Positions 1 through 6,133 of a DNA stretch of 6,629 bases are shown here, piece by piece. The stretch is from NCBI GenBank assembly GCA_026982035.1, contig JALSHW010000013.1:1-6629 (forward strand). The letters run 5' to 3'. The notes beneath the pieces were generated by a model. It did no database searches. It was not told the DNA's origin and saw nothing but the letters and a program-made list of their open reading frames with translations. How positions within the stretch are numbered: the first letter of the stretch is position 1; every line of letters begins with the position of its first letter. Source of the DNA: Phycisphaerales bacterium. Its GTDB lineage: Bacteria; Planctomycetota; Phycisphaerae; Phycisphaerales; UBA1924. A program made the position numbers and the translations under genes.

Positions 1-1811
1 TCATCAAGCATGGATTCGGCTTGGGCGTAGGACTCGTCGACGATGCGTTTGGTTTCTTCGTCGATGATTCGTGCGGTTTCGTCGGAGTAATCCTTATCCG
101 GGATATAACCCTCGGCGCTGTCTTGGCCTGCGTAGTTGACGAAGCCGAGCCGGGGGGACATGCCCCATTCGAGGATCATGGCGCGAGCGAGTTGGGTGAC
201 TTGTTGGATGTCGGATGATGCGCCGGAGGAGACATCGTCCATGGCTTTGGCTTCGGCGATGCGGCCGCCACAGATGACGCGCATGGTGGCTTTGAGCCAT
301 TTGAGTGAGTAGCCCATGCGGTCTTTTTCGGGGAGGGAGAAGGTTGCTCCGCCGCTTGCGCCGCGCGGGATGATCGTCACTTTGTGGAGCGGGTCGGCGT
401 CTTTGAGGAGTGCTTGGAGGACGGCGTGGCCTGCTTCGTGGTAGGCGACGAGTTGGTTTTCGTCTTTTTCGCGGACGCGGCTCTTCTTGGCCCGGCCGAA
501 CTTGACTTTGTCGCGGGCTTCTTCGAGGTCTTCGTGTTCGATGAAATCCTTATTTTGCATGGTCGCGCCGATGGCCGCTTCGTTGATGATTGCGGCGAGG
601 TCTGCGCCGGAGAACATTGGGGTGCCTCTTGCGAGTTTGGAGAGGTCTACATTTGGGCCGAGTTTGACTTTTTTGGCGTGGACGGTGAGGATTTCGAGTC
701 GGCCTTTGACATCGGGGAGGGAGACGGAGATTTGGCGGTCGAAGCGGCCTGGGCGGATGAGTGCTGGGTCGAGGACATCTGGGCGGTTTGTTGCGGCGAT
801 GACGATGACGCCGTCGCCGGATTCGAAGCCGTCCATTTCGACGAGGATGGCGTTGAGTGTTTGTTCTCGTTCGTCGTGTCCGCCAGTGGTGAATCCGCCG
901 CCACGGCGACGGCCTACGGCGTCGATTTCGTCGAGGAAGATGATGCAGGGGGCGGCTTCTTTGGCTTGTTTGAAGAGGTCACGGACGCGGGATGCTCCGA
1001 CGCCTACGAACATTTCTACGAAGTCTGAGCCGGAGATGGAGAAGAAGGGGACATCGGCTTCGCCTGCGATGGCTTTGGCGAGGAGTGTTTTGCCGCAGCC
1101 GGGTTGTCCGGCGAGGAGGACGCCGCGGGGGATTCGGCCACCGAGTTTGGTGAATTTTTTTGGTGTTTTGAGGAACTCGATGATTTCGGAGACTTCGTCT
1201 TTGGCTTCTTCGATGCCTGCGACATCTTTGAAGGTGACGCCTGTCATTTCTTTGGTCATGGCTCGGTGTTTGGATTTTCCGAAGGAGCCGAGCATTCCTC
1301 CGCCGCCTGCGGCGCCGCGCATGGAGCGGGAGAGGAGGAACCAGATGACCAGGAGGATGATGAGGATTGGGCCTACGGAGTAGAGGAAGATGACGAGGCC
1401 TGAGGTTGGTTTTTCGATGACTTTGCCGTCGGTCATGGTGTAGACGCGGTCGGCGATGACTTCGCGGGAGACGGCGGTGATGGGGACGCGGACGGCGGTG
1501 GATTGGCCATCTTCGGCTTCGGAGTCGACGAGTTTTGCGGTGACGGCGGCGTCGGAGATGACGACGGAATCGACTTTGACTTTTTTGGCTTCGTAGTATT
1601 GTTCGAGTTGTTGGATGGTGATTTGCCGGCCTTGCTGGGCGGAGTTGAGGAACATGGCGAGCATGAAGACCATGAGCATGATGACCATGAAGCCGAAGAG
1701 GCCTCGGGATTTTTGAGGGGGTTGGGGAGGAGGGTTGCCCTTGTTTTTTTGATCTTTGTCTGGATCGGTGGGCGGGGTCTGGTCTTTGTTGGATTTGGTT
1801 GGTTCGGTCAT
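1..1811 (-). CDS. ftsH: ATP-dependent zinc metalloprotease FtsH (C-terminus cut by window edge)
   Basis: FtsH is a membrane-anchored AAA+ protease that extracts and degrades misfolded or regulatory membrane and cytosolic proteins at the inner membrane. The window holds 603 residues from the ATG at 1811. A hydrophilic Pro/Lys/Asp-rich tail (1-36) precedes TM1 (about 38-58), a periplasmic domain, TM2 (about 138-162) and the AAA+ core. The core has Walker A GQPGCGKT at 235-242, the pore motif FVG at 268-270, Walker B FLDEID at 292-297 and arginine fingers R353 and R356 in RPGRFDR. The zinc site is HEAGH at 458-462, with the third ligand probably D534 in SSDIQQ. All catalytic residues are present, so the protein should be active. 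Known homologues are about 610-700 residues, so a short C-terminal tail is missing. No Shine-Dalgarno site precedes the start. Walker A is unusual, with Gln and Cys where GPPGTGKT is typical. Confidence 0.97.
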   Translation of the reverse strand, partial: MTEPTKSNKDQTPPTDPDKDQKNKGNPPPQPPQKSRGLFGFMVIMLMVFMLAMFLNSAQQGRQITIQQLEQYYEAKKVKVDSVVISDAAVTAKLVDSEAEDGQSTAVRVPITAVSREVIADRVYTMTDGKVIEKPTSGLVIFLYSVGPILIILLVIWFLLSRSMRGAAGGGGMLGSFGKSKHRAMTKEMTGVTFKDVAGIEEAKDEVSEIIEFLKTPKKFTKLGGRIPRGVLLAGQPGCGKTLLAKAIAGEADVPFFSISGSDFVEMFVGVGASRVRDLFKQAKEAAPCIIFLDEIDAVGRRRGGGFTTGGHDEREQTLNAILVEMDGFESGDGVIVIAATNRPDVLDPALIRPGRFDRQISVSLPDVKGRLEILTVHAKKVKLGPNVDLSKLARGTPMFSGADLAAIINEAAIGATMQNKDFIEHEDLEEARDKVKFGRAKKSRVREKDENQLVAYHEAGHAVLQALLKDADPLHKVTIIPRGASGGATFSLPEKDRMGYSLKWLKATMRVICGGRIAEAKAMDDVSSGASSDIQQVTQLARAMILEWGMSPRLGFVNYAGQDSAEGYIPDKDYSDETARIIDEETKRIVDESYAQAESMLD

Positions 1812-1906
1812 ATGGAGTGTTATCGGTTTGATGGGGGGTTGTATTTCATGTGATCCGTTTTTGGTGTTGGATCGGTGTTTTTTGTCGTAAATTGGGGTAT
1901 GGCTGT

Positions 1907-1937
1907 ATTGTAGGAGTATTTGAAGGAGTTTTATCAA
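1907..1937 (-). promoter_or_regulatory. Weak candidate promoter for ftsH
   Basis: Reading leftward, TTGATA (1932-1937) resembles a -35 box and TACAAT (1907-1912) resembles a -10 box. They are separated by 19 bases, longer than the usual 17. This would give a leader of roughly 90 bases before the ftsH ATG. The match is by eye only; no other better pair was seen between the terminator at 2036 and the gene. Confidence 0.3.
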
Positions 1938-1949
1938 AAAGCCATAGGA

Positions 1950-2024
1950 GAACCAAATACATGAACGGCAATCTACGAAATACTTTTGTCCCCGAATGCG
2001 AAACAACAGAAAAATATTTGGTTC
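1950..2024. repeat. 10-bp inverted repeat upstream of ftsH
   Basis: GAACCAAATA at 1950-1959 is exactly reverse-complemented by TATTTGGTTC at 2015-2024, with 55 bases between. It lies in the ftsH upstream region, beyond the candidate promoter. It could be a pair of operator half-sites or a long-range stem, or could be chance; no function can be assigned. A related sequence, GAACCAATA, occurs at 4256-4264. Confidence 0.4.
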
Positions 2025-2035
2025 CCAGAACTGAG

Positions 2036-2069
2036 AAGAAAGCCCGTATTTGGAAATACGGGCTTTCTT
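2036..2069 (-). terminator. Intrinsic terminator, probably bidirectional
   Basis: The arms at 2036-2051 and 2054-2069 pair over 16 consecutive bases around a GG centre, with a GC-rich middle (GCCCG/CGGGC). The outer stem is A-rich on one arm and T-rich on the other, giving a TTTCTT run on exit in either direction. It begins 33 bases past the stop codon of the 684-residue secreted protein, so it most likely ends that transcript and insulates ftsH from it. The structure was read by eye without an energy calculation. Confidence 0.8.
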
Positions 2070-2101
2070 GTACGATCTTGTATGGCAGCTTTATTTAACC
2101 G

Positions 2102-4156
2102 CTACCCATCATCATAATCTGGCTGGTCATTTCCGGGTGGATTTCCACCTCCACCATCTCCACCGGGGCTCCCACCATCGCCACCTGGGCCGGTTCCACC
2201 TGGTCCCGCACCACCGGAACCACCAGCACCTCCTGGGCCAGGCGGAGGAGTACCACCGTTCCATGACCCGTCAGATGATCCGCCGTCACCACCTGTGCCA
2301 CCACCTCCACCGGTACCACCTTCTGAACCGCCGGGGCCACCTGACCCGCCGGAACCGCCGCCGCCTCCATAGCCAGGGTTTGAGTTCGTGGATTCACCCC
2401 CATCACCACCACGGCCACCAGTCCCTCCAGTTCCAGCCCCGTTTCCCTGCCCACCACGGCCTCCATTACCGCCATCACCGGCTGTGTTTCCAGTACCAGT
2501 CGAGTTTCCTCCCTGCCCACCGGCACCACCTCCACCACCGTTTCCGCCTAAATCGCCACCATTTCCACCAACTCCGCCATCTCCAGCATTTCCGCCGTCT
2601 CCGCCAACCTCGCTTCCACCATTACCGCCAGAGCCACCATCTCCACCATTCCCCCAGCCATCCCCATTGCCTCCATCGCCACCCAAGCCACCGTCTCCTC
2701 CTTCAGCACCACCATTTCCCCCATCGCCTCCGTCACCACCTGCATATCCTGAGCCCTCCTCGGCATCTGCACCTTTCCCGCCCTTTCCGCCTGTGCCATC
2801 GTCGTCCCCGTCCCCGCCTTTTCCACCATTTCCAGGACGACCAGACACAGTTCCGCCTGTACAGCCATCGCCACCCGGCCCGCCATTTGGGGCATCTGGG
2901 TTATTGGGATCATCCCCGTCGAAGCCAGGGGCACCATCGGGCTTGTTTGGATTCCTTTGATTGCACCCTGAACACCCCTTGCAGTCGGGGTTGCAGTTCG
3001 GATCGTACCAGCCCGGATGTTCAGCATTCCAATCTGCACAGCTATTACATGACGAAGCCAGAGCAGCAACACAGTTCACTCCCACTGGTCGCGCCGGGCC
3101 AGACGGGGAACCACCAAAGGTTCCGCCACTTATTGATCCTGATCCAGATGCAGTCCCTTCTTCGTAGTTCTCTATAAATAGTGAAAGGTCTTGAACATCG
3201 GTCAAGCCGTCTTCATTTAGATCGGCTATGGATAATGTGCTTGAGTACCCATTTAAAAACGCGAGCAAATCAGAAGAATCAACTTGGCCATTTTGATCCG
3301 AATCTGCTTTATTTGGGATCATAAGAACGGCATGAAGCAACCCGTCTGCACCTTGCGCCGAACCAGCAATCCAGTGATGTGAATTTACAGAGTTTGCACC
3401 CGAAATATCCCAGACGCTGTTCACAGGAAGCAGATTGTTTATGGGTGCAGATAACCCATTATCATCCAGATAAAGCCCTAAAGAGTTATCGAACACAACC
3501 TCATCACCTAACGGCGCCCAATCACGGATTCCATTACTCCAAGCCGTTCCAACAACAATGCTTCCGCTTGGATGTACATCATTGAGTGAAGTATGCTCGT
3601 AGCCAGAGAGGAATGAAGTTGCGACAATTCCACCGCCAACAGTCCAAGAGAAGCCCTGTATGATCGGATTTCCCGCAGAATCGATCCCATCTGTTTCCGA
3701 CCAACCGACTATATAGCCGGTGTCAGACATTCCTCTTGCGGCACTTGATGTACCACCTAGGTCGCCGATCGCAAACTGTTGTTGACCAGGTATCCAAAGT
3801 GCTGCGTTAGGAACGCTTCTATTTTCAATCGCAGACCAAACCCATTGCTGCCTTGCCCAATGCCCATCAATATTTATATCACCAACTTCCAATGAAAGTT
3901 TATCAGGAAGGAGTGTATAGCCCGTCGCGTACTCATTTGTTTCTGTTAAAGTCCACACAAATGCATTAGAATTGCCTGATGCGTCATACCAGATTCCATA
4001 GCACCGCCCATCATCAAGGACTGTAGTCAATGAACTCGCAACTGCTTCATTGGGCAAATCAGGAATTTGAAACACAAGGTATGATGGTTGCCCGGCGAAC
4101 GCAGTACAAGCAATGCTAAAGAGTGAACCGACAACGCATAACATCAATTTATACAT
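2102..4156 (-). CDS. Secreted HAF-repeat / dockerin-like / PGRS-like glycine-rich protein
   Basis: This 684-residue protein has no recognised function. A signal peptide (1-21, cleavage likely after AFA) leads into a region (about 25-282) of propeller-like repeats. One, GDLGGTSSAARGMSDTGYIV at 131-150, matches the HAF extracellular repeat pattern. Two calcium-loop motifs follow, DSDQNGQVDSSD (285-296) and DLNEDGLTDVQD (312-323), a pair spaced like a type I dockerin or EF-hand module. A Cys-rich segment (362-398, seven Cys) comes next, then about 250 residues of GG-X repeats (425-671) and a short acidic tail ending DQPDYDDG. I see no C-terminal sorting signal or membrane anchor. The ATG is supported by GGAG seven bases upstream. 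Codons in the N-terminal half are visibly more AT-rich than those of its neighbours. The gene stands alone between lptE and ftsH and has its own terminator. Surface adhesion or matrix function is a guess from architecture. Confidence 0.9.
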   Translation of the reverse strand: MYKLMLCVVGSLFSIACTAFAGQPSYLVFQIPDLPNEAVASSLTTVLDDGRCYGIWYDASGNSNAFVWTLTETNEYATGYTLLPDKLSLEVGDINIDGHWARQQWVWSAIENRSVPNAALWIPGQQQFAIGDLGGTSSAARGMSDTGYIVGWSETDGIDSAGNPIIQGFSWTVGGGIVATSFLSGYEHTSLNDVHPSGSIVVGTAWSNGIRDWAPLGDEVVFDNSLGLYLDDNGLSAPINNLLPVNSVWDISGANSVNSHHWIAGSAQGADGLLHAVLMIPNKADSDQNGQVDSSDLLAFLNGYSSTLSIADLNEDGLTDVQDLSLFIENYEEGTASGSGSISGGTFGGSPSGPARPVGVNCVAALASSCNSCADWNAEHPGWYDPNCNPDCKGCSGCNQRNPNKPDGAPGFDGDDPNNPDAPNGGPGGDGCTGGTVSGRPGNGGKGGDGDDDGTGGKGGKGADAEEGSGYAGGDGGDGGNGGAEGGDGGLGGDGGNGDGWGNGGDGGSGGNGGSEVGGDGGNAGDGGVGGNGGDLGGNGGGGGAGGQGGNSTGTGNTAGDGGNGGRGGQGNGAGTGGTGGRGGDGGESTNSNPGYGGGGGSGGSGGPGGSEGGTGGGGGTGGDGGSSDGSWNGGTPPPGPGGAGGSGGAGPGGTGPGGDGGSPGGDGGGGNPPGNDQPDYDDG
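2144..2884 (-). repeat. PGRS-like Gly-Gly-X low-complexity repeat tract
   Basis: This tract encodes residues about 425-671 of the secreted protein, built from degenerate GGDGG, GGNGG, GGTGG and GGSGG units. The coding strand is a dense series of GG dinucleotides, so the plus strand reads as CC-rich. It resembles mycobacterial PE-PGRS and collagen-like Gly-rich tracts in composition, but homology is not implied, because such composition arises repeatedly. Asp, Asn, Ser and Thr fill most X positions, and GGD-rich units could bind calcium as in RTX or PGRS glycine-loop helices; that is inference. The tract also creates long spurious open frames on both strands. Confidence 0.85.
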
Positions 4157-4163
4157 TTGATTG

Positions 4164-4167
4164 CTCC
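4164..4167 (-). promoter_or_regulatory. Shine-Dalgarno site of the PGRS-like secreted protein
   Basis: Reading leftward, GGAG lies seven bases before the ATG at 4156. This fixes the start and contrasts with ftsH and the bamD-like gene, whose starts show no such site. Confidence 0.7.
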
Positions 4168-4182
4168 ATTGAACTCATCTAT

Positions 4183-4217
4183 CGTATACAGACTACCCCC
4201 CCCTCCCCACCTGTCAA
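4183..4217 (-). promoter_or_regulatory. Candidate promoter with G8 tract in the spacer
   Basis: A perfect -35 consensus, TTGACA, is at 4212-4217 on the minus strand. Downstream, TAGTCT (4190-4195) lies at a 16-base spacing and TATACG (4183-4188) at 23 bases; neither is a good -10 box at the ideal distance. The spacer holds G4-A-G8 (G8 at 4196-4203). A change in the length of the G run would alter the spacing, a known route to phase-variable transcription. An inverted repeat, CCCCAC at 4205-4210 and GTGGGG at 4225-4230, brackets the -35 box. The -10 assignment is uncertain. Confidence 0.4.
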
Positions 4218-4280
4218 GGGGTATGTGGGGAAAACAACAAACGATTGAAAAAATTGAACCAATAAATAAGATGCACAAAT

Positions 4281-4844
4281 TTACCAGCTTTGGCGGAGTT
4301 GGGAGATGAGGTCTTGGGCGAGTTCTTCGATGGCTTGTCGCTGGCCGTGTTCGATGCGTTCGCCTACGCCTTTTTGTGGGACGAAGGTGGAGGTTGCGGA
4401 GTAGTTGTTTCGGGCGATGATGAGGTCGCCTGTGCGGTTGTCTCGCCATTCGAAGTTGACGGTGATGCGGACGGCGAGTTCTTGGGGGAGGCCTATTCTT
4501 GGTGCTTGGGAGATTTGGGTGAGGGTGTAGGAGGTGATGACGCCTACGAGGGTGGTGTCTGCGTTTGCTGATTTGGTGAGGGACCAGGGGGTGCGGGCGC
4601 GGACTTGTTTGTTGAGTGATTCGGTGAGTTGGACTTCGATGCCTCGTTGGAGGGTGTTGTTTTTGAAGATGGGGATGGCGATGGTTTTGATTGATTGGTC
4701 GTGGTTTGAGCCGAAGGTGTAGCCCTTGTTTGAAGAGGCGCAGCCGGGGATGGTGGTGATGAGGGCCAGGAGGAGGAGGAGGGGGATGAGGATGGGTGTG
4801 CTGGTCATGTTGGTCGTGTTGGCCGTGTTGGCCGTGTTGGTCAT
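4281..4844 (-). CDS. lptE: LptE-like LPS-assembly lipoprotein
   Basis: LptE is the outer-membrane lipoprotein that plugs the LptD barrel and helps place lipopolysaccharide in the outer leaflet. The 187-residue product has a hydrophobic leader (about 17-33) ending in the lipobox-like IPGC, with lipidated Cys at residue 35. The mature part opens with GYTFGS and continues with IKTIAIPIFKNNTLQRGIEV (52-71), LTESLNKQV and a C-terminal helix, matching the LptE family pattern and length. Its ATG overlaps the stop of the bamD-like gene as ATGA, implying translational coupling. A second ATG (4806-4808, residue 13) directly before the leader is an alternative start. The first 12 residues come from a 9-bp tandem repeat, and neither start gives the n-region a Lys or Arg, which is odd for a lipoprotein signal. 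Family assignment is by recognition and not by a profile search. Confidence 0.82.
   Translation of the reverse strand: MTNTANTANTTNMTSTPILIPLLLLLALITTIPGCASSNKGYTFGSNHDQSIKTIAIPIFKNNTLQRGIEVQLTESLNKQVRARTPWSLTKSANADTTLVGVITSYTLTQISQAPRIGLPQELAVRITVNFEWRDNRTGDLIIARNNYSATSTFVPQKGVGERIEHGQRQAIEELAQDLISQLRQSW
4800..4844 (-). repeat. 9-bp tandem repeat spanning the lptE start
   Basis: Four adjacent 9-bp units occupy 4809-4844: GTTGGTCGT, GTTGGCCGT twice, then GTTGGTCAT (plus-strand reading). A degenerate fifth, GCTGGTCAT, is at 4800-4808. They are in frame and encode MTN-TAN-TAN-TTN-MTS. The outermost units each carry a start codon, and the first also contains the stop of the upstream gene. The pattern suggests that a start-codon unit was duplicated and expanded. 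Confidence 0.85.
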
Positions 4845-5839
4845 GAGTCGTTGTTGGTTTTGGTGGCTTTGGTGGTTGGTTGGTCGAAGGTGAGCCAGTC
4901 GCGTTCGAGCATGAGGTCCAGGGCGTGATCGGCGGCGATGGTGGCGGGATGGCGGCGGAGGAGGCGGGCGAGGATGAACTTTGCGCTGGGGAGATCGTTG
5001 GTTTTGAGGTACCACTTGGCGGTGTCGAGGGCTTGTTGGGCGGCGGATTCGTCGATCCATGCTTCGAGGCCTTCGGTGATTCCGGAGCGGATGGATTCGC
5101 CTGGGTATTGGCGGCGGTATTGTTCGATGAGGATTTTGGCGTCGAGGAGTCCTGAGCCGTCGTAGCGTGGGCCTTTGAATCGTGCGATGTTGCATTCGAT
5201 TTCGCGGAGCATGGCGTAGCGGAGGTTTGTGGAGTCTGGGTAGTTGATGCGGAAGATTTCGTACATTTCTGCGGCGAGTTTGAGTTGGCGTTTGTTGTAG
5301 TAGTGGTTGGCGAGGTCGAGGGCTGCGGCTTCGGCGAGTTTGGAGCCGGGGAGGCGTTCTTGGGTTCGGATGAGGAGTTCTTCTCCGATGGAGCGTCCTG
5401 ATTCGAAGCGGATGCCTAGGAAGCGTCGTTTGAGGCCGTTGATGTAGAGTTTGGCGATGTCGTATTCGCGTTCGATGGCTCTGGTGTAGTAGTCGGTGTC
5501 GGAGTAGTCTCGGATAACGAGTTCGAAGTCGAAGAGGGCTTTGTATTCGCGGTCGTTTTGGAGACGGGCGAGGCCTCTGAGGTAGTAGGCCTGGGCGATG
5601 TGTGGGGTTCGTTTTCGTTTGTTCTTTTCGATCCAGTTGGTGAGTTTGGAGACTGCTTTTCCTGGGTTTCCTTGGGCGATGAGTTTTTGGGCATCGGCCA
5701 TGACGGCGGCGTCTGAGCCGGGTTCTGGGGCGGTGGTTGTTTGCCATTGGCCATCGGGGGAGAGTTCAGACTCGGTCTGGGCGTAGGTGGGGCTTGTGAG
5801 GAGGGCGAGGACGATCAGGATGAGGGGGTTCTTGGTCAC
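4841..5839 (-). CDS. BamD-like outer-membrane assembly TPR protein
   Basis: BamD-family (YfiO) proteins are periplasmic TPR scaffolds of the BAM machine that inserts beta-barrel proteins in the outer membrane. The product here is 332 residues from a GTG at 5839. A signal peptide (1-20, MTKNPLILIV then LALL, cleavage after TYA) leads to Gln-21, so unlike enterobacterial BamD it has no lipid-attachment Cys. TPR-like helical pairs cover about 44-73 and 80-112. YDGSGLLDAKILIEQYRRQY (226-245) and WYLKTNDLPSAKFILARLL (276-294) resemble the C-terminal TPRs of BamD. The GTG is preferred because the signal peptide begins there and the codons upstream lose their C/G-ending third positions. An in-frame ATG at 5962 would add 41 Pro-rich residues and is the alternative. 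No Shine-Dalgarno site is visible for either. The gene overlaps lptE by 4 bases in a clear two-gene unit. Confidence 0.8.
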   Translation of the reverse strand: MTKNPLILIVLALLTSPTYAQTESELSPDGQWQTTTAPEPGSDAAVMADAQKLIAQGNPGKAVSKLTNWIEKNKRKRTPHIAQAYYLRGLARLQNDREYKALFDFELVIRDYSDTDYYTRAIEREYDIAKLYINGLKRRFLGIRFESGRSIGEELLIRTQERLPGSKLAEAAALDLANHYYNKRQLKLAAEMYEIFRINYPDSTNLRYAMLREIECNIARFKGPRYDGSGLLDAKILIEQYRRQYPGESIRSGITEGLEAWIDESAAQQALDTAKWYLKTNDLPSAKFILARLLRRHPATIAADHALDLMLERDWLTFDQPTTKATKTNNDS

Positions 5840-6060
5840 GGTGGTAGGATAGGGGGGAAGAGGGGCGAAGGATGGGGAGGTGGTTTGGGATTCGATTTTG
5901 TGGCGTGTGGGTGGTGTGGGTGGCGTTATTGGATGGTGGGCTGGGATTTTTTGAGTAGACATGGGGTCTGGTTTGAACTGATAAATCACACTTTGTTGAG
6001 TCCTGAGGGGGATGGGGGAAATCGGCTCCAACTATTTTGATTTCTTCTACTTATGTTCTA

Positions 6061-6089
6061 TTGAAATCGGATTTGATCTGCCTTACTTT
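6061..6089 (+). promoter_or_regulatory. Weak candidate promoter for the laminin-B gene
   Basis: TTGAAA (6061-6066) and TACTTT (6084-6089) stand 17 bases apart, a good spacing, with five of six and three of six matches to the sigma-70 consensus. The leader would be about 40 bases, ending in the Shine-Dalgarno site. This is an eye-only match. Confidence 0.3.
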
Positions 6090-6121
6090 TGGCCTGTTGT
6101 CAATACACGAATCCAACAATG

Positions 6122-6126
6122 AGGAG
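6122..6126 (+). promoter_or_regulatory. Shine-Dalgarno site of the laminin-B protein
   Basis: AGGAG lies seven bases before the ATG at 6134 and fixes this start. It is the strongest ribosome-binding site in the window. Confidence 0.8.
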
Positions 6127-6133
6127 AGATTCA

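Larger units (their letters stand above)
5840..6133. other. Divergent intergenic region between bamD-like and laminin-B genes
   Basis: This stretch carries the upstream DNA of both divergent genes. From 5840 to about 6030 the minus-strand frame stays open (in-frame ATG at 5962, TTG at 6031), but its codons look non-coding, with Pro/Thr/His-rich translation and A-rich third positions. From 6031 to 6120 it is clearly more AT-rich, as expected for promoter DNA. A minus-strand TTGACA at 6098-6103 could be the -35 box of the bamD-lptE unit, but no convincing -10 box lies at the right distance, and it would imply a long leader. No RNA gene or strong hairpin was recognised. Confidence 0.6.

Noticed and set aside
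487..1383. A 298-codon plus-strand frame (and 384-1028) opposite ftsH
   Set aside because: The antisense strand encodes an FtsH with every catalytic motif intact; the plus-strand translations are compositionally biased shadows.
1961..2098. A 45-codon plus-strand frame with a GGAG about 10 bases upstream
   Set aside because: It runs through both arms of the terminator hairpin, has no recognisable features, and is shorter than convincing without conservation data.
2548..3072. Val/Met/Glu-rich minus-strand frames inside the glycine tract (also 2095-2538)
   Set aside because: They are out-of-frame readings of the same repeat within the large secreted-protein gene and have no start context.
2050..3177. 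A 375-codon open frame on the plus strand, His/Arg/Leu-rich, and a 190-codon Pro-rich frame at 2388-2960
   Set aside because: Both are antisense shadows of the GG-X repeat; CC-rich DNA has few stop codons. No signal peptide, domain or ribosome-binding site supports them, and the minus-strand frame has a signal peptide, calcium loops and a good Shine-Dalgarno site.
4231..4280. A terminator after lptE
   Set aside because: The region is A/T-rich with short TTGAA direct repeats but forms no stable GC stem followed by a T run; transcription may continue toward the secreted-protein gene.
4845..5747. Upstream extension of the lptE frame to a 488-residue protein
   Set aside because: The extension is Arg/Pro/His-rich and lies wholly inside the bamD-like gene in another frame. 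The lipoprotein leader and the ATGA overlap place the start at 4844.
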